Shown: positions 7,998 to 18,851 of the stretch, one piece after another | Numbering within the stretch: the stretch's first letter is position 1 | How the letters are laid out: each line of letters starts with the position of its first letter | From: Mycolicibacterium celeriflavum | GTDB lineage: Bacteria; Actinomycetota; Actinomycetes; Mycobacteriales; Mycobacteriaceae | Assembly (NCBI RefSeq): GCF_010731795.1 | Contig: NZ_AP022591.1 | Location: 2,976,001 to 3,040,000, forward strand | Direction of reading: 5' to 3' | DNA: 64,000 nt | Notes under the pieces: model-generated | What the model saw: only the letters and a program-made list of their open reading frames with translations | Told to the model about the DNA's origin: nothing | The model's database searches: none | Made by a program: the position numbers and the translations under genes

Positions 7998-10900
7998 CAG
8001 TTGAACTCCCTTCCACTAGTGCCGTTGTTGCCGGTGCTTTCTGCGACCGCGTCGGCGAACGGGTTGACGAGTTGCAGGAACGTCGGGCCATCGCCATCGT
8101 CCAGCAACATCGCGCGCCCTGCAGGCATACGGCGGAACCGATGGCCCCGGATCTTGCCGCTGTCCTGCGGGTTGCCCGACAGCATGAGGATGGCCGCCTG
8201 CAACTCGTTGAGCCGGCGCAGCAACGGTGCCGTCATCAAGGCGTGCGCCGAACCCGTGGCCCGCGCGGTCACGATCACGCGCAGGCCCAGTTCACTTGCC
8301 TGCGAGAGCAAGCCGATGATCCCGGTCCACGGCCGCTGCCCGACGAACGGTCCGCTGACCGCGGGGGCGTCCGGGATCTGGTCGACGTCGTCGATGATCA
8401 GGTAGTGGGTGTGGCCGTCCTCGCCGGACTGGTAGGTCCACTTGCTCAGTTCCTGCGGGGACATGCCGGCCGGCGGGCGGCGCCTCTCCAGCAGTGCGCT
8501 CAGCCCGAGCATCGCCGGGGTGATCCGGTCGATGTTCGGCGTGTACTCGTTGTCGGGGAACAACGGTTCGTCGACCAGATGCAGGCGACGGTCAATCACC
8601 GTGAACGCGACGCGGTCCGGCGTGGAGTGCTCCCGCACGGTGCGGATCACATGACGCAGCAGCGTCGTCTTGCCGGACTTGGCATCGCCGAACACCATCA
8701 GCAGCGGGCTCTGGTCGAAGGCCATCGACACGGCCGCGAGGTCCTCCTCGCGCTGGCCGATGACGACGCGCTCCGGTGCCGGATACAACGGCGCCACCAC
8801 GGCCGGCGCCAGGTCGTGCGGCAGCAGCCGCACCGGCGGCGCGGTCACACCCTGATGGCGGGCGTTGATCACCCCGATGTCGCGCAGCGACGGCTCGGCG
8901 AAAAGGAAGTGCTCGGCGGCCATCGTCAGGCCGCGGCCCGGCTGGTCGGCGGGCACCGCTTCGGCGGGTCGGCGCAGCGCACCGGTGATCCGCACGTTGC
9001 TGTCGCGCGCGTCGGACAGCTTCAACTCGAGGCGCAGACCCAGGCCGTCGCGCATCGCCAGCGGCACCTCGAGCCAGTTCGGCGTGGTGACCACGACGTG
9101 GATGCCGTAGGACATCCCGGTGTTGACCAGCTCGGTCACCTTCGCCAGCAACGGGTTCCGGGTGTTGAAGGTGTCGGTGTTGTCGCGGCTGAACGCATAC
9201 AGGTTGTCGATGACCAGAAACACTTCGCCGTACTCGTCGCGCTGACCGTTACCCGAGTGGCCACGTGCCTGGCGGCCGCGCAGCAGCTGTTCGAGCTCGC
9301 CGAACGTGCGCCGGATGCGCTCGGGTTCCAGCGGCGAGGCGACGCTGCCGACGTGCGCCAGGTCCGCCAGCGGGCGCAGCTGGCCGCCGCCGTAGTCCAG
9401 GCAGTAGAACGACACGTCGCGCGGTGAGTGCAGCGCCGCCGCGGACAGGATGAACGTCTGCAGCGCCGTGGTCTTACCCGATTTCGGGCCGCCGTGGATC
9501 AACATGTTGGCCGCAGCGGACCTGGCGTTGAAGATCAGTGGGTCGCGGCGCATCGCGAACGGGCGGTCGATCTCGCCGAGCGGCCAGCGCCACTCGCGTT
9601 CTGCGACGTCGGCGCGGGCGAGCAACTCGTCGAGCGGAATCGGCTCGTCCAGCGGCGGCAACCACAGCCGCGGCGCCTTCGGACCGTAGTTCGCGAGCTG
9701 ATCGCCGATAGTGGCGACCAGCTTGCGCGGCGGACGCTCCTCGTGGGCGGCCGGATCGGACACCACGATGGTGTCGGCGGGGGCTTCCACGTGACCCGCG
9801 GTGAAGTGTTGCGGGACCGGGACCGCTTGCACGACAACGGATCTCTCGATCCGCGGCGGGTCGTAGATGCCGTCGACGTAGGTGCTGCGGAACTTGACCG
9901 GCATCGCGCCGGGCGTCGGCACCAGAAAACCCTCACCCTTGTGGTCGGGGCCGGCCTCGATGTGGAAGGCGTCCTCGACACCGATGATCTGGCGGCTGAC
10001 CGCCGGGCTGGCCACCTTGAGCCCGATGCGGTAGGAGGTGTTCTTGTCGATGTCCTTGATCCGGCCCACGTCCAGCGTCTGCGACGCGAACAGGATGTGG
10101 ATGCGGAACGAGCGGCCCTTGCGCGCGACGTAGTCGAACAGGTCGGCATACTCCGGGTGGTCCGACAGCATCAGCGAGAACTCGTCGGCGACGACGAGCA
10201 GCGTCGGCATCGGCGGCAGGTCGTGGCCCGCCGCGATGGCGGCCTCGTACTCGAGCACCGAGTTGAAAGCACTGCCCTGCACCCGCCGGCCGGCCTCCAT
10301 CAGCAGTTGCTCACGGCGAGCCACCTCGCCGCGCAGTGTGTCGGCGAATCGGTCGGCCAGCGAACGCTTCTCGGCCATGTTCGAGATGACCGCGACGACC
10401 TGCGGGAAGTCACGGAAGATGTCCGCCCCGGCCTCGCCCTTGAAGTCGGCGTAGATGACGATCAGCCGATCTGCGGAGTGCGTCGTCAACAGCGACAGCA
10501 AGATCGACATCAACGTCTGCGACTTGCCCGAGCCCGTCATGCCGATCATCAGGCCGTGCGGGCCCATGCCGCCCTCCGCCTCGTCCTTGAGGTCGAAGAG
10601 GAGCGGCTCGCCCGTCGCGGTCACACCGATGGGGACTCGCAGTTCGTCGGCGCGCGCCCGCGGTGCCCACAGGCTCGCCACGTCCAGCGCCGCGGCATCC
10701 GGAATGCCGAGCAGTGTCGAGAAGGTGGCGACGCCCGCGCTCGCGGTCCGCGCATGGCTCGGGTTCGAGTCCCACCTCGACAGCCGGCGTGCGATGTGCC
10801 GTGCGGTGGCGACGTCGAGCCGGTCGGCGGCGTCGACGTACGGCTGCCACCCGCCGGTCTGCCAACGCCGCAGCTTCCCGTCGCTCACCTGCAGGATCGG

Positions 10901-11971
10901 CCGCTCCGGGTCGGGGTACTGCTCGCGGTGCGGCGGTTCGGCGGTCCGCTGCACCAGCGTCACACCGGCCAGTCCGCCCCGCGGGACCAGCGCCGCGGGA
11001 TCCACGTCGGGATCGTCGATGACGATGAGCAGGTGCTTGGCCCCCGTTTCGTCGGGGTCGCCGAACGGCGGCCGATCGTCGAGCGCAGGCGCGAGCAGCG
11101 AGCGCAGTTCATTGACATCGGAGGCCAGATAGCGGGCCGGTCCGGCCCCGTCCACGGATCCGGGAATGTCGTTGTGCGGCAGCCACTTCAGCCACGACCA
11201 TTCGTCGCTCTCGATGTCCGGCGCGAGCAGCGCGACACCCAGCACCGCCGGGTCGTGCCAGGTGACCGCCTGGGTGATCCATGCGCGCAGTGCCGCGCGG
11301 ACGTCGTCCGACTCGCCGAGCACCGTGATGCGCGAGACCTTGCCCAGGTCGATGCCCGTCGGCACCGCGCGCACCGTGCGCTGCACGTCGAGCAGGCCCC
11401 GTAAAGCGCTGTGCGACACCGGTTCGAGGTCGACCTCGTCCGCGGTGTCCTTCACTCGAAGCGTGGCGTTGAGCGGGGCGTCGTGCAATCCGGTGCGCAC
11501 CACCAGGAAGTCGGGGTCGTGCGGATCGCGCTCCCACTGCCTGCGCGTGCCGGGCACGTCGATGAGCAAGCCAGGATCCGGGTGCGACCACTCGAGCGCG
11601 GCGCGCTGTTCGGCGGCATGCGCGCGCACGTTGTCGCGAACCACCGACAGGTAGCGCAGGTAGTCGGCACGCTCGGCGTCGACCTCTTCGGTGCGCATCT
11701 TGTTGTCGGTGCCGCGGTAGAGCGCGGTGGCGGCCAGCAGCAGGACGAACGGGAAGAACAGCGTCGTCGGGGACATCAGCCGCATGCCGGTGGCCACCAG
11801 CGCCACGATCATGCCCACGATCAGGATGACGATCAGGTACGGCAGCACTCGGCGCAGCAGCGACGGCGGAACGACCCGCGGCAGCTCAGGCGGCGGCTCG
11901 ATGGTGATGGTGCCCTTGCGCGTCGTCGGCACCGGGATGCGGCGACGCGCCTCGAAAATGAGCCGGCTCAC
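7997..11971 (-). CDS. eccC3: ESX-3 FtsK/SpoIIIE-type ATPase EccC3
   Basis: This is a 1324-residue motor ATPase. Two transmembrane helices lie at about residues 40-85, followed by three FtsK/SpoIIIE ATPase domains, each with a Walker A motif: GMTGSGKS (Lys483), GGPKSGKT (Lys833) and GDAKSGKT (Lys1101). EccC drives export and its C-terminal domain recognises Esx substrates. It is unsplit, unlike the EccCa/EccCb pair of ESX-1. The GTG start overlaps the eccB3 stop (GTGA), and the stop overlaps the PE5 start. Full length for the family. Confidence 0.97.
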   Translation of the reverse strand: MSRLIFEARRRIPVPTTRKGTITIEPPPELPRVVPPSLLRRVLPYLIVILIVGMIVALVATGMRLMSPTTLFFPFVLLLAATALYRGTDNKMRTEEVDAERADYLRYLSVVRDNVRAHAAEQRAALEWSHPDPGLLIDVPGTRRQWERDPHDPDFLVVRTGLHDAPLNATLRVKDTADEVDLEPVSHSALRGLLDVQRTVRAVPTGIDLGKVSRITVLGESDDVRAALRAWITQAVTWHDPAVLGVALLAPDIESDEWSWLKWLPHNDIPGSVDGAGPARYLASDVNELRSLLAPALDDRPPFGDPDETGAKHLLIVIDDPDVDPAALVPRGGLAGVTLVQRTAEPPHREQYPDPERPILQVSDGKLRRWQTGGWQPYVDAADRLDVATARHIARRLSRWDSNPSHARTASAGVATFSTLLGIPDAAALDVASLWAPRARADELRVPIGVTATGEPLLFDLKDEAEGGMGPHGLMIGMTGSGKSQTLMSILLSLLTTHSADRLIVIYADFKGEAGADIFRDFPQVVAVISNMAEKRSLADRFADTLRGEVARREQLLMEAGRRVQGSAFNSVLEYEAAIAAGHDLPPMPTLLVVADEFSLMLSDHPEYADLFDYVARKGRSFRIHILFASQTLDVGRIKDIDKNTSYRIGLKVASPAVSRQIIGVEDAFHIEAGPDHKGEGFLVPTPGAMPVKFRSTYVDGIYDPPRIERSVVVQAVPVPQHFTAGHVEAPADTIVVSDPAAHEERPPRKLVATIGDQLANYGPKAPRLWLPPLDEPIPLDELLARADVAEREWRWPLGEIDRPFAMRRDPLIFNARSAAANMLIHGGPKSGKTTALQTFILSAAALHSPRDVSFYCLDYGGGQLRPLADLAHVGSVASPLEPERIRRTFGELEQLLRGRQARGHSGNGQRDEYGEVFLVIDNLYAFSRDNTDTFNTRNPLLAKVTELVNTGMSYGIHVVVTTPNWLEVPLAMRDGLGLRLELKLSDARDSNVRITGALRRPAEAVPADQPGRGLTMAAEHFLFAEPSLRDIGVINARHQGVTAPPVRLLPHDLAPAVVAPLYPAPERVVIGQREEDLAAVSMAFDQSPLLMVFGDAKSGKTTLLRHVIRTVREHSTPDRVAFTVIDRRLHLVDEPLFPDNEYTPNIDRITPAMLGLSALLERRRPPAGMSPQELSKWTYQSGEDGHTHYLIIDDVDQIPDAPAVSGPFVGQRPWTGIIGLLSQASELGLRVIVTARATGSAHALMTAPLLRRLNELQAAILMLSGNPQDSGKIRGHRFRRMPAGRAMLLDDGDGPTFLQLVNPFADAVAESTGNNGTSGREFN

Positions 11972-13533
11972 GGACTCTCCCTCACGACGGCGGGGCGGGG
12001 GTCGGCGGCGAGCGCGTCATGGGCCAGCAGCGCGTCAGCGCGCGACAACGTCGGACCTGGCGCGAACTGGCTCAGCATCGACCATGGAATCGGGACCGCA
12101 GGCGAAGTCAGCCCGAGCGCGGAGATGGTTTTCTGGTCACCGTTCTCGTCGAGGCCGTAGCGGACCCCGACGTCGCTGAGCCAGAAGGACGCGCCGCCAA
12201 CGGGTGGGGTCGACGCACCGCCACCGTCCTGGCCGACGGTCTGGACCAGGTAGCCGCGACCAGGCGTCAGCACCACCCGGTTCGCGGTGGTGCCCGAACC
12301 CGCTCCGACCAGTGGGACGGCGTGTAGGTCGTCGGACACCGGAAGTGTTACGCCGGAACGGAGGTCCAGCGTCGCGCTGGTGGCGTCGGCGGGCCGCGTC
12401 CACCGAGCGCATGTCAACGGCGCGTCCGCGGCGTCGACGAGCGTGAGCGGTTCACTCGGATAGGCGTCGGTGTCGATGACGTTCGCGACGGGCAGACGCG
12501 CGATGTCGTCGGCGCCCAACCTCGGCGGCCGGTCGAGCCCGAACGAGTTCGCGTTGCGCATGATCGCGGCGATGACCGGTGAAATCGGTTGCAGCCCTTC
12601 GCTGAGAACCGCGTAATGGCGCAGCGTGTTGTCGGCGGCGAAGGCAGCCACCACCGCGCCGACCGGAGCGGGCGCCGGCAGCGGGTATCGCGGCGGTTCG
12701 CCTGCGCCCGGGACCGCCGGCGGGCTCAGCGCGGGGGCTTCGGGTACCGCATTGAACAGCCCCGGCGCGATCGGACGGGCGACGGCGGGCTCGGTACCGA
12801 AGCCCAGCGCGCTGGTGACCGCGCGGTCGTTCATGTCGATCGGGCTGCGACGGCCGTCCCACAGCAACCAGGTGCCGGCGTTGGGGCCGCTCGGGTTGGA
12901 AACCAGAATCGCTTGGTCGCTGGGCAGCGGCGCGGCGCGCTCGCCGCCGTCGGCCAGCGGGCCAGCGATCATCGTGACACCGACGCCAGGCCCCGAAACC
13001 CCGTCGCACACCGTCCAGTCGGCGTCGCGGGTGGTGTTCTGCACCATGCGTTCGGGTGCGCCGGGGATGCCGATCAGATTGCCGCGCGGGAACTGGTCGA
13101 TCTCGCTTGTCTTGACCTGCGAAGGGTTGTCCGGGCGACCCGTGATCAGGCGCGCGGACGTCAGGTTCAGCACCGGGTGCAGCTGCTCACCGAGGCGGAC
13201 GTAGAGCGCCGAGGTGGTGCGGTCGGCCAAGATCGCGTCGTTGCCCGCCGCCCCGCCGGGCCGGATCAGCGAGAACACGAAACACGCTGCCAGCCCGGTG
13301 ATCAGCACCAGCGCGCCGACGAGCACCGAGCGGGTCTGGGTGCGCAGCGGATCGACGAGCATGCGGGTGTCGTGCAGTGCGACGCCGGATGCGATGCGCC
13401 GCATGATGAATCGCCATCCGGTGACCTGATGGCGGGTGACGAACCCGCGGCGGTACACCACCCGGTCGGGGTTCTCGTTTGCCGGTGTCCGCGAGGCGAA
13501 CGCGCGGCGATCCGAATTGTCGGGAGTACTCAT
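11968..13533 (-). CDS. eccB3: ESX-3 membrane core component EccB3
   Basis: This is a 521-residue bitopic protein with a cytoplasmic N-terminus of about 70 residues, one transmembrane helix ([18 protein letters not shown], around 71-88) and a large periplasmic domain, the standard EccB build. EccB forms the periplasmic part of the ESX core complex. The N-terminal [14 protein letters not shown] segment is a typical EccB signature. The ATG overlaps the eccA3 stop (ATGA). Confidence 0.95.
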   Translation of the reverse strand: MSTPDNSDRRAFASRTPANENPDRVVYRRGFVTRHQVTGWRFIMRRIASGVALHDTRMLVDPLRTQTRSVLVGALVLITGLAACFVFSLIRPGGAAGNDAILADRTTSALYVRLGEQLHPVLNLTSARLITGRPDNPSQVKTSEIDQFPRGNLIGIPGAPERMVQNTTRDADWTVCDGVSGPGVGVTMIAGPLADGGERAAPLPSDQAILVSNPSGPNAGTWLLWDGRRSPIDMNDRAVTSALGFGTEPAVARPIAPGLFNAVPEAPALSPPAVPGAGEPPRYPLPAPAPVGAVVAAFAADNTLRHYAVLSEGLQPISPVIAAIMRNANSFGLDRPPRLGADDIARLPVANVIDTDAYPSEPLTLVDAADAPLTCARWTRPADATSATLDLRSGVTLPVSDDLHAVPLVGAGSGTTANRVVLTPGRGYLVQTVGQDGGGASTPPVGGASFWLSDVGVRYGLDENGDQKTISALGLTSPAVPIPWSMLSQFAPGPTLSRADALLAHDALAADPRPAVVRESP

Positions 13534-15347
13534 TCGGGCACCGCCAGGCCGAGGCCGCGCAGCAGCGGAATGGCGGACTGGGTGACGTCTTCGTCGGTGA
13601 TGGTCATCAGCTCGTCGTCGGTGAAGTCTTCGGAATCGGAATGGTCGAGTCGGTACTCGCGCTCCTCCTCGGAACGCTCGACCAGGTTGCGGACGAACCG
13701 GCCGTTACCGGCGATGTCCAGGTTCCGCCGCTCGATCCCGGCGGCGTCCGGCGTTGTGGCCGCAGCCAATTGGCCGAACAACGATTCCATGTGGGCAAGC
13801 GCCGCCGGCTCGAAAACGCTGTCGCGCTTCTCGGCCATCCGCATCGCGATCTCGACCAGTTCGTGCGGTGAATACGACGGGAATTCGATGCTGCGGGTGA
13901 AGCGGGACCGCAGACCCTCGTTGGTGTCGAGGAACGCGTCGAGGTCCTTGCGGTAACCGGCCACGATGACGACCAACCGCTCGCGGTCGTTCTCCATGCG
14001 CGCCAGCAGCGTGTCGATGGCGACCAGACCGAAGTCGTTCTTGGCGCCGGTCGACACCAGCGCATAGGCCTCGTCGAGGAACAGCACGCCGTCGAGCGCG
14101 CTGTCGATGATCGCGTTGGTCTTGGCCTCGGTCTCGCCGATGTGCTGGCCGATCAGGTCGGCGCGGTGCACCTCGCGGACGGTTTCCTTCTTGAGAATGC
14201 CCAGCCCGCAATAGATTTTGGCGACGACGCGCGCGATCGTGGTCTTACCGGTACCGGGCGGGCCCGCGAACACCAGGTGGTTGGTGCGCTGGGCGACCGT
14301 CAGCCCGCGCTCCTGGCGGCGGATCGCCATCGCGACCGAACTCTTCAGGCGGGCGACCTGGTACTTGACCTCTTCGAGGCCGATGAACTCGGCGAGCTCG
14401 GCCTCGGCTTCGACCAGCAGGTGCGCCTTGCGCTCCTTGGCGCCCGGGTCGACGAAGTCGGCCTCGGTCGGTTCGGTGGCGGGATCCCACGGATCGGAGC
14501 GGCCCTCGATGCGCGCGGCCGTGGTGGTCACGATGCCGTAGGAGGTGTCCGACAGCGCGATCTCGACCTGCTCGTTCTCGGGGTTGGCGGCGTAGAGCTC
14601 GGCGAGCACATCGGCGGCGTCGAGCTCTTCGCCCTGCGCGCGCAGGCACAGCGCCTTGACGAGCGTGCCGTCCGTGGTCGCGACATCGACCGGCCCCGCC
14701 GGGTCCTCCAAATACGACAGCGCCGGGGCGAACATGCCGAGGCGGGCCAGTGAGATGCCGAGCGTCACGCGCACGGCGTGCGCATACGTCTCGTCGAGCT
14801 TCTTGTCGTTGACGATCGGGGTGAGCAGCCGCACCACGTCGGTCCAGCGCTCGGCCCGGTAGTACATCGCGACCCGTACCCACCGCGCCTGGAGCCAGCC
14901 GGGGCGCCTGGCGATCAGCGGCTCCACCAGTTCGTCGGCCGCGGGATAGTCGCCGGCGTCGCACAGCGTGACGGCGTAGGCCAGCTGGAAGTCGTCGGGC
15001 GCCGAAGCCGAGAACTGTAGGTAGAGCCCGGTGTCGTAGGTGAACGCCAGATCACCCTCGGCGAGTTGCACGTGACGCTGCAGCACCCCCGCCGTGGCAA
15101 CGGTCCGCCAGATGGCTTCGACGACCCTCGCGCTGGTGTCACCCGCCGCTGCGAGCCCCGTCCAGGCATCGCACTGTTCGCGCGCGATGCGGGTGAGTTC
15201 GGCGAAGCCGGCCCGGGCGGCGGCGGGATCGGACGGACGGCGGCGGTCGTGCACGGAGAGCCCCAGGGCTCGGCAACACGTGGCGAACCGACTCACCACG
15301 TCGTGATCGACGCGCGAAGTCGCAGCAAAATCGGTTGGTAGCGGCAC
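13530..15347 (-). CDS. eccA3: ESX-3 cytosolic AAA+ ATPase EccA3
   Basis: This is a 605-residue first gene of the operon. The N-terminal half (about 1-290) is a TPR-like helical domain. The C-terminal half is a CbxX/CfqX-type AAA+ domain with Walker A GPPGTGKTT (Lys368) and Walker B VLFLDEA. EccA is thought to release EspG from PE-PPE substrates. The GTG start at 15347 is supported by a GGGGAG ribosome site eight to ten bases upstream and by the iron box about 50 bases further out. No better start exists between them. Confidence 0.95.
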   Translation of the reverse strand: MPLPTDFAATSRVDHDVVSRFATCCRALGLSVHDRRRPSDPAAARAGFAELTRIAREQCDAWTGLAAAGDTSARVVEAIWRTVATAGVLQRHVQLAEGDLAFTYDTGLYLQFSASAPDDFQLAYAVTLCDAGDYPAADELVEPLIARRPGWLQARWVRVAMYYRAERWTDVVRLLTPIVNDKKLDETYAHAVRVTLGISLARLGMFAPALSYLEDPAGPVDVATTDGTLVKALCLRAQGEELDAADVLAELYAANPENEQVEIALSDTSYGIVTTTAARIEGRSDPWDPATEPTEADFVDPGAKERKAHLLVEAEAELAEFIGLEEVKYQVARLKSSVAMAIRRQERGLTVAQRTNHLVFAGPPGTGKTTIARVVAKIYCGLGILKKETVREVHRADLIGQHIGETEAKTNAIIDSALDGVLFLDEAYALVSTGAKNDFGLVAIDTLLARMENDRERLVVIVAGYRKDLDAFLDTNEGLRSRFTRSIEFPSYSPHELVEIAMRMAEKRDSVFEPAALAHMESLFGQLAAATTPDAAGIERRNLDIAGNGRFVRNLVERSEEEREYRLDHSDSEDFTDDELMTITDEDVTQSAIPLLRGLGLAVPE

Positions 15348-15376
15348 GCGCCGTGATCTCCCCGTGGTTATCGCAG

Positions 15377-15418
15377 GCTAACTTTCGTGCCCGAAGTTAG
15401 CATTGACTAAGCTAACTT
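15377..15418. promoter_or_regulatory. IdeR-type iron box upstream of the ESX-3 operon
   Basis: The 19-mer TTAGCATTGACTAAGCTAA at 15397-15415 matches 14 of 19 positions of the IdeR consensus TTAGGTTAGGCTAACCTAA and lies about 50 bases before the eccA3 start. It sits inside a larger pattern of three 8-bp arms: GCTAACTT (15377-15384), AAGTTAGC (15394-15401) and GCTAACTT (15411-15418), with both gaps exactly 9 bases. Iron-dependent repression of ESX-3 by IdeR is established in mycobacteria. Assignment to IdeR is by consensus; the first arm pair points outward and may be a second, overlapping site. Confidence 0.8.
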
Positions 15419-15455
15419 GTACAGACGCACCTCTTTTGCCTCAGCCGGTGAGCCG

Positions 15456-16346
15456 TTACCCGGTTTTGACGGCGCTGACCAGGCTGATCGTGCTGACCAT
15501 CGTGGCGGCCTCGGAATCGTCCGCCGGCACCGGCCGGTCGTTGCTGCGCAGCCAGTCCGTCAGCGGTGTGGTTTCGGCGCGCCACCCGCGGGCGCCGAAC
15601 CAGTCCGCGGCGGGTTCGTGCTGTTCGTTGTAGACCAGGTTGAAGAAGGTGTCGTCCCCGCCCGCGGCCTGCTCCTCGGCCTTTTTGGCCTCGAACGCCG
15701 CGGCGTCCATCGGCGCCGCTTCCTCCACGGCGGCGTGACTACCGGGTGCGGCCATGGCGTCGATCCCGGTGAACAGCTGGCGTTGAGCGGCGGCGGGCAG
15801 ATAGATCAGCAGGCCCTCGGCGATCCAGGCGGACGGCTTGGCAGGGTCGAACCCGTGGTCGCGCAGGGCTTGCGGCCAGTCGTTGCGCAGGTCGACCGCG
15901 ATCTCCCGGCGTTCGGCCCGCGGCCGGTGTCCAGCCAGCGCCTGCCGCTTGAACTCGAGCACCTGCGGCTGGTCCAACTCGAACAGCACGGTGTCGTCGG
16001 GCCAGTCGAGTCGGTACCCGCGCGAGTCCAGGCCGGCGGCCAGAAGAACGATCTGCCGAACGCCCGCTGCGGCCGCGGCGCGGAAATAGTCGTCGAAGTA
16101 TCTGGTGCGCACCGCCTGGAAGTTGACGAAGTCGGCGCCGAACTCGGTCATCAACGGGTGTTCGGGTGCGCCGCCGTCGAGCAGATCGGCCCACTCGCCC
16201 CCTACCGCGCGACAGAAGACCTCGGCGAACTCATCGACCGCGACGGGGTCGGGCTTCTGCGCCTCCAGCGCACGGGCGGCGGCGACGAACAACGCGGTCG
16301 AGCCGACGCTGGTGGTGATGTCCCAGGTGTCGTCATCGGTACGCAT
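15456..16346 (-). CDS. SAM-dependent methyltransferase (TIGR00027 family)
   Basis: This is a 296-residue protein of the mycobacterial family of putative S-adenosylmethionine-dependent methyltransferases (Rv0281-like). Diagnostic features are the SAM-binding stretch [16 protein letters not shown] and the downstream [11 protein letters not shown] segment, plus the start [13 protein letters not shown] chose the ATG at 16346, which has AGAGG four bases upstream; the frame continues further upstream but only as a shadow of the neighbouring gene. The substrate is unknown. It lies upstream of eccA3 in the same direction, as Rv0281 does, but the iron box between them suggests separate control. Confidence 0.88.
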   Translation of the reverse strand: MRTDDDTWDITTSVGSTALFVAAARALEAQKPDPVAVDEFAEVFCRAVGGEWADLLDGGAPEHPLMTEFGADFVNFQAVRTRYFDDYFRAAAAAGVRQIVLLAAGLDSRGYRLDWPDDTVLFELDQPQVLEFKRQALAGHRPRAERREIAVDLRNDWPQALRDHGFDPAKPSAWIAEGLLIYLPAAAQRQLFTGIDAMAAPGSHAAVEEAAPMDAAAFEAKKAEEQAAGGDDTFFNLVYNEQHEPAADWFGARGWRAETTPLTDWLRSNDRPVPADDSEAATMVSTISLVSAVKTG

Positions 16347-16384
16347 GTACCTCTTTGTACGCCGCGATTCCGACAGCGGGCTCG

Positions 16385-17275
16385 CTACACCAGCGGGCGT
16401 CCCGTGCGGACGCGCCAGTCCAGATCCTTGAGCAGCACATTGAACGGGAACTGCCGGACGAAGCGCGGCATCACGTTGTTGACTCGGCCCAGCGCCCACA
16501 TCACGCGGTTGAACCGGCGCTGTTTGGCCGCATCCCACGACAGCCCCATCTCGTCGCGGAAGCGCTGGGGCAGAAAACCGGTCGTGATGAAGAGGTTGAC
16601 GGCGTCGGTCCGCCGCTGCAGCCACGCCGGCGCCTTCACATCGCCGAGCCGGCCCGCCGCAATCGGCCAGAGGTACTCGCGCACCGCGGCGTCGATGTGC
16701 ACCTTGTCCAGCGACTCCTGCCAGTACTCGTCGAACGCCTTGCGGTCCGCGGGCCACATCTCGGCCGGCACCTGCAGCGTCGTGCCGAGCGCGGCGGCGT
16801 CGCGGTAGTGGCGGTCCGCGGATTCATCGTCCATCTCGCCGACGAAAATCCGGAACACGTCGACGAAACCCTTGTACAGGCACGCGGCCACCCACAGCTG
16901 GAGGTCCTTGTTGAAGGCGTTGTATTCGACCGGGCTGTCCGGCAGCGAGTACACCTCGGCGTGCGACCGGTTGACGGCGCGGCGGTACACGGCCTTCTGT
17001 TCCTCGCTGCCCGCGAGCGCCACGGCCAGGTAGGTGAACGTGGTTCGCGCCCGCTTGATCGGATGCCGGTCCGCGCGACCGCTTTCGACACGGCTGTCCT
17101 TCACGCCGTATCCGACCCCGGGCCGCGCGAGTTCCATGATCACGTTCGCGGCCCCGGACAGCAGCCCGATGCCCAGCATCGCGTCATCGGGTCCGACGTC
17201 TCGCCGCAACGGGCGCCCGGACAGGGGCGCATCGTTGACCGCGCGTCCGACGTGGTCGATCGGCTCGGAGACCAT
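16385..17275 (-). CDS. DUF2236 family (MpaB-like oxygenase) protein
   Basis: This is a 296-residue protein of the DUF2236/MpaB family, resembling Rv0276. It contains the family's conserved [10 protein letters not shown] and [10 protein letters not shown] regions, likely heme-related His positions (the His of NRSHAEVY among them), and the C-terminal [15 protein letters not shown] segment. Some family members are heme-dependent oxygenases such as rubber oxygenase Lcp, but the role here is unknown. The ATG at 17275 is used, since the longer frame is only open. It is divergent from the tetR gene 81 bases away, which probably controls it. Confidence 0.8.
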   Translation of the reverse strand: MVSEPIDHVGRAVNDAPLSGRPLRRDVGPDDAMLGIGLLSGAANVIMELARPGVGYGVKDSRVESGRADRHPIKRARTTFTYLAVALAGSEEQKAVYRRAVNRSHAEVYSLPDSPVEYNAFNKDLQLWVAACLYKGFVDVFRIFVGEMDDESADRHYRDAAALGTTLQVPAEMWPADRKAFDEYWQESLDKVHIDAAVREYLWPIAAGRLGDVKAPAWLQRRTDAVNLFITTGFLPQRFRDEMGLSWDAAKQRRFNRVMWALGRVNNVMPRFVRQFPFNVLLKDLDWRVRTGRPLV

Positions 17276-17356
17276 CAGCACCCCTAAATCGCACAAATGT
17301 GAGAATGGTTGTTTCCTGATATTGCTCCTGCTCGGCGCGGGTGTCAAGATGGCGAC

Positions 17357-17971
17357 ATGGCACAGGTCCGCCCCTACCGCGGCGTCGACGCGGCCGAGCG
17401 CCTCGCCCAGCGCCGTCGCCGCCTTCTCGACGCGGGCCTCGACCTGCTCGGGGCCGGCGGGAACGACCCCGCCGAGTTGACGGTGCGGGCGATCTGCGGC
17501 ACCGCGGGTCTGGGGGTCCGCTACTTCTACGAGAGCTTCACCGACAAGGACGACTTCGTCGCCTCGGTATTCGACAGCGTGGTCGCCGACATCGCCGCCA
17601 CCACCCAGGCCGCGGTCGCGTCCGCGCCGCCGCAGGAGCAGTCGCGGGCGGGCATGGCCAACGTGGTGCGCGCGATCGCCGCCGACGCCCGGGTCGGTCG
17701 CCTGCTGTTCAGCGTCGAATTGTCCAACACGGTGATCGTGCGCAAGCGCGCCGAGTCCACGGTCCTGTTCGCGATGCTGCTGCTGCAGCACGCCGGCACG
17801 CTCGGCGCGCAGGACAGTGAACTCACCAGAGCAACCGCGCATTTCGCGGTCGGCGGCGTCGGCCAGACCCTCAGCGCATGGCTGTCCGGCGACCTCGCAC
17901 TCGAGAGCGACCAGCTCGTCGACCGGCTGGCGGCGACCCTCGACGTGTTGTCAAGCCTGTCGACCAGCTGA
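17357..17971 (+). CDS. TetR family transcriptional regulator
   Basis: This is a 204-residue regulator. The N-terminal helix-turn-helix covers about residues 20-65 (LTVRAICGTAGLGVRYFYESF, then DKDDFVASVF), the classic TetR DNA-binding domain; the C-terminal part is a helical ligand and dimer domain. It corresponds in position to Rv0275c and is divergent from the DUF2236 gene, so autoregulation and control of that gene are the simplest reading. The ATG at 17357 is chosen because the domain begins about 15 residues later, as usual in this family. Confidence 0.9.
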   Translation: MAQVRPYRGVDAAERLAQRRRRLLDAGLDLLGAGGNDPAELTVRAICGTAGLGVRYFYESFTDKDDFVASVFDSVVADIAATTQAAVASAPPQEQSRAGMANVVRAIAADARVGRLLFSVELSNTVIVRKRAESTVLFAMLLLQHAGTLGAQDSELTRATAHFAVGGVGQTLSAWLSGDLALESDQLVDRLAATLDVLSSLSTS

Positions 17972-17994
17972 GACCTGACCCCGCGCCGCCTCGT

Positions 17995-18040
17995 GTGAAA
18001 GCTGGGCGGAAATCGGGCCGGATTTCCGCCCACGTTTCAC
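17995..18040. terminator. Strong hairpin after the tetR gene
   Basis: There is a perfect 11-bp stem, GGGCGGAAATC (18004-18014) and GATTTCCGCCC (18021-18031), with a 6-base loop. An outer GTGAAA/TTTCAC pair (17995-18000 and 18035-18040) extends it. It starts 24 bases after the tetR stop, with no long T-run, as is common for mycobacterial terminators. Confidence 0.75.
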
Positions 18041-18049
18041 AAATGAAGT

Positions 18050-18070
18050 GGTGTCTGTGTGAGAGACACC
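18050..18070. terminator. Hairpin between convergent tetR and VOC genes
   Basis: The stem is GGTGTCT/AGACACC (18050-18056 and 18064-18070) with a 7-base loop, 14 bases past the end of the convergent VOC gene. With the hairpin at 17995-18040 it gives each of the two convergent genes its own stop structure. Confidence 0.6.
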
Positions 18071-18083
18071 GCTCCGCGAGGGG

Positions 18084-18659
18084 CTAGCCGGTGACCCTCG
18101 GGCGGCGGTCGGCGGCCGTCTTAGGCGTCGCCTGTGCGTCGCTGTCGGTGAATTCCTTCGTCCAGCAGGCGAATTCGAGCGTGACGCCGTCGGGGTCGTG
18201 AAAGTAGAACGATCGGACGTAGACGCCGGGATGCACGGTGGGCGAGACCTGTGCCTCGCTCTCGTCGTGGTTGAGCACCGGACCGACCCGCACGCCCTTG
18301 TCCTTGAGGCGCTGCCGGTACTCGTCGAACTTCTCGGCGGGCACGTGAAAAGCCAGGTGATTCATGGTGCTGACCGCGCTGACGATGTCACCGATACCCG
18401 GGATGGCGTCGGGCGAGGAGATGCCGGGGACCCGGTCGGGCGCGTCGGCGAACCAGAAGAACGCGACGCAGTCGCCGTTGCCCGCATCGAAGAAGAAGTG
18501 CTGGCCCATGCCGCCCGGCAGGTCGAGCGACTTGATCAATGGCATGCCGAGGACGTTGCTGTAGAAGTCGACGGTCTTCGCCATATCCGAGCACACCAGC
18601 GCCACATGGTTGATGCCGCCGAGTTCGAATTCGGAGTTCGGATTGTCGGGCCTGATCAT
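18084..18659 (-). CDS. VOC superfamily (glyoxalase-like) protein
   Basis: This is a 191-residue vicinal-oxygen-chelate protein with two beta-alpha-beta-beta-beta modules. The first begins at INHVALVCSDMAKTVDFY (metal His18 likely), and the second has MNHLAFHVP and ends with HDPDGVTLEFACW, where the Glu is the expected last metal ligand. It corresponds in position to Rv0274. Possible roles include a dioxygenase, glyoxalase or epimerase; the substrate cannot be told from sequence. The ATG at 18659 is supported by an AGGAGG site eight bases upstream. Confidence 0.88.
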   Translation of the reverse strand: MIRPDNPNSEFELGGINHVALVCSDMAKTVDFYSNVLGMPLIKSLDLPGGMGQHFFFDAGNGDCVAFFWFADAPDRVPGISSPDAIPGIGDIVSAVSTMNHLAFHVPAEKFDEYRQRLKDKGVRVGPVLNHDESEAQVSPTVHPGVYVRSFYFHDPDGVTLEFACWTKEFTDSDAQATPKTAADRRPRVTG

Positions 18660-18700
18660 CTGGCGCCTCCTCGGGCGAATCTCTGGCCAGAAACGCAAAC

Positions 18701-18817
18701 TGAACTTAGCATCAGGTTCAAGCTCGAGCAATGACGAACGGACCGGCACTGCCATGACGATCGCCCCGCGCGTCCCGCGCCGTTCCCGTCCGTCACCGGG
18801 ACGGTTGAACATGTTCA
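18701..18817. promoter_or_regulatory. Two GAAC/GTTC dyads in a divergent promoter region
   Basis: A perfect 12-bp palindrome TGAACATGTTCA lies at 18806-18817, 34 bases before the hydrolase start. A second dyad with the same arms (TGAAC-N10-GTTCA, 18701-18720) lies nearer the divergent VOC gene. The inner sequence AACATGTT with flanking T resembles the KstR consensus TnnAACnnGTTnnA, with a mismatch at the last position. That is only a resemblance; the regulator is not known. Confidence 0.45.
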
Positions 18818-18851
18818 CCACCATGGCTTTTGGGTCGGTGCCGAGGCCCGC

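Noticed and set aside
9428..11404. 658-codon plus-strand frame inside eccC3
   Set aside because: Shadow frame opposite three Walker motifs of EccC3; no start signal.
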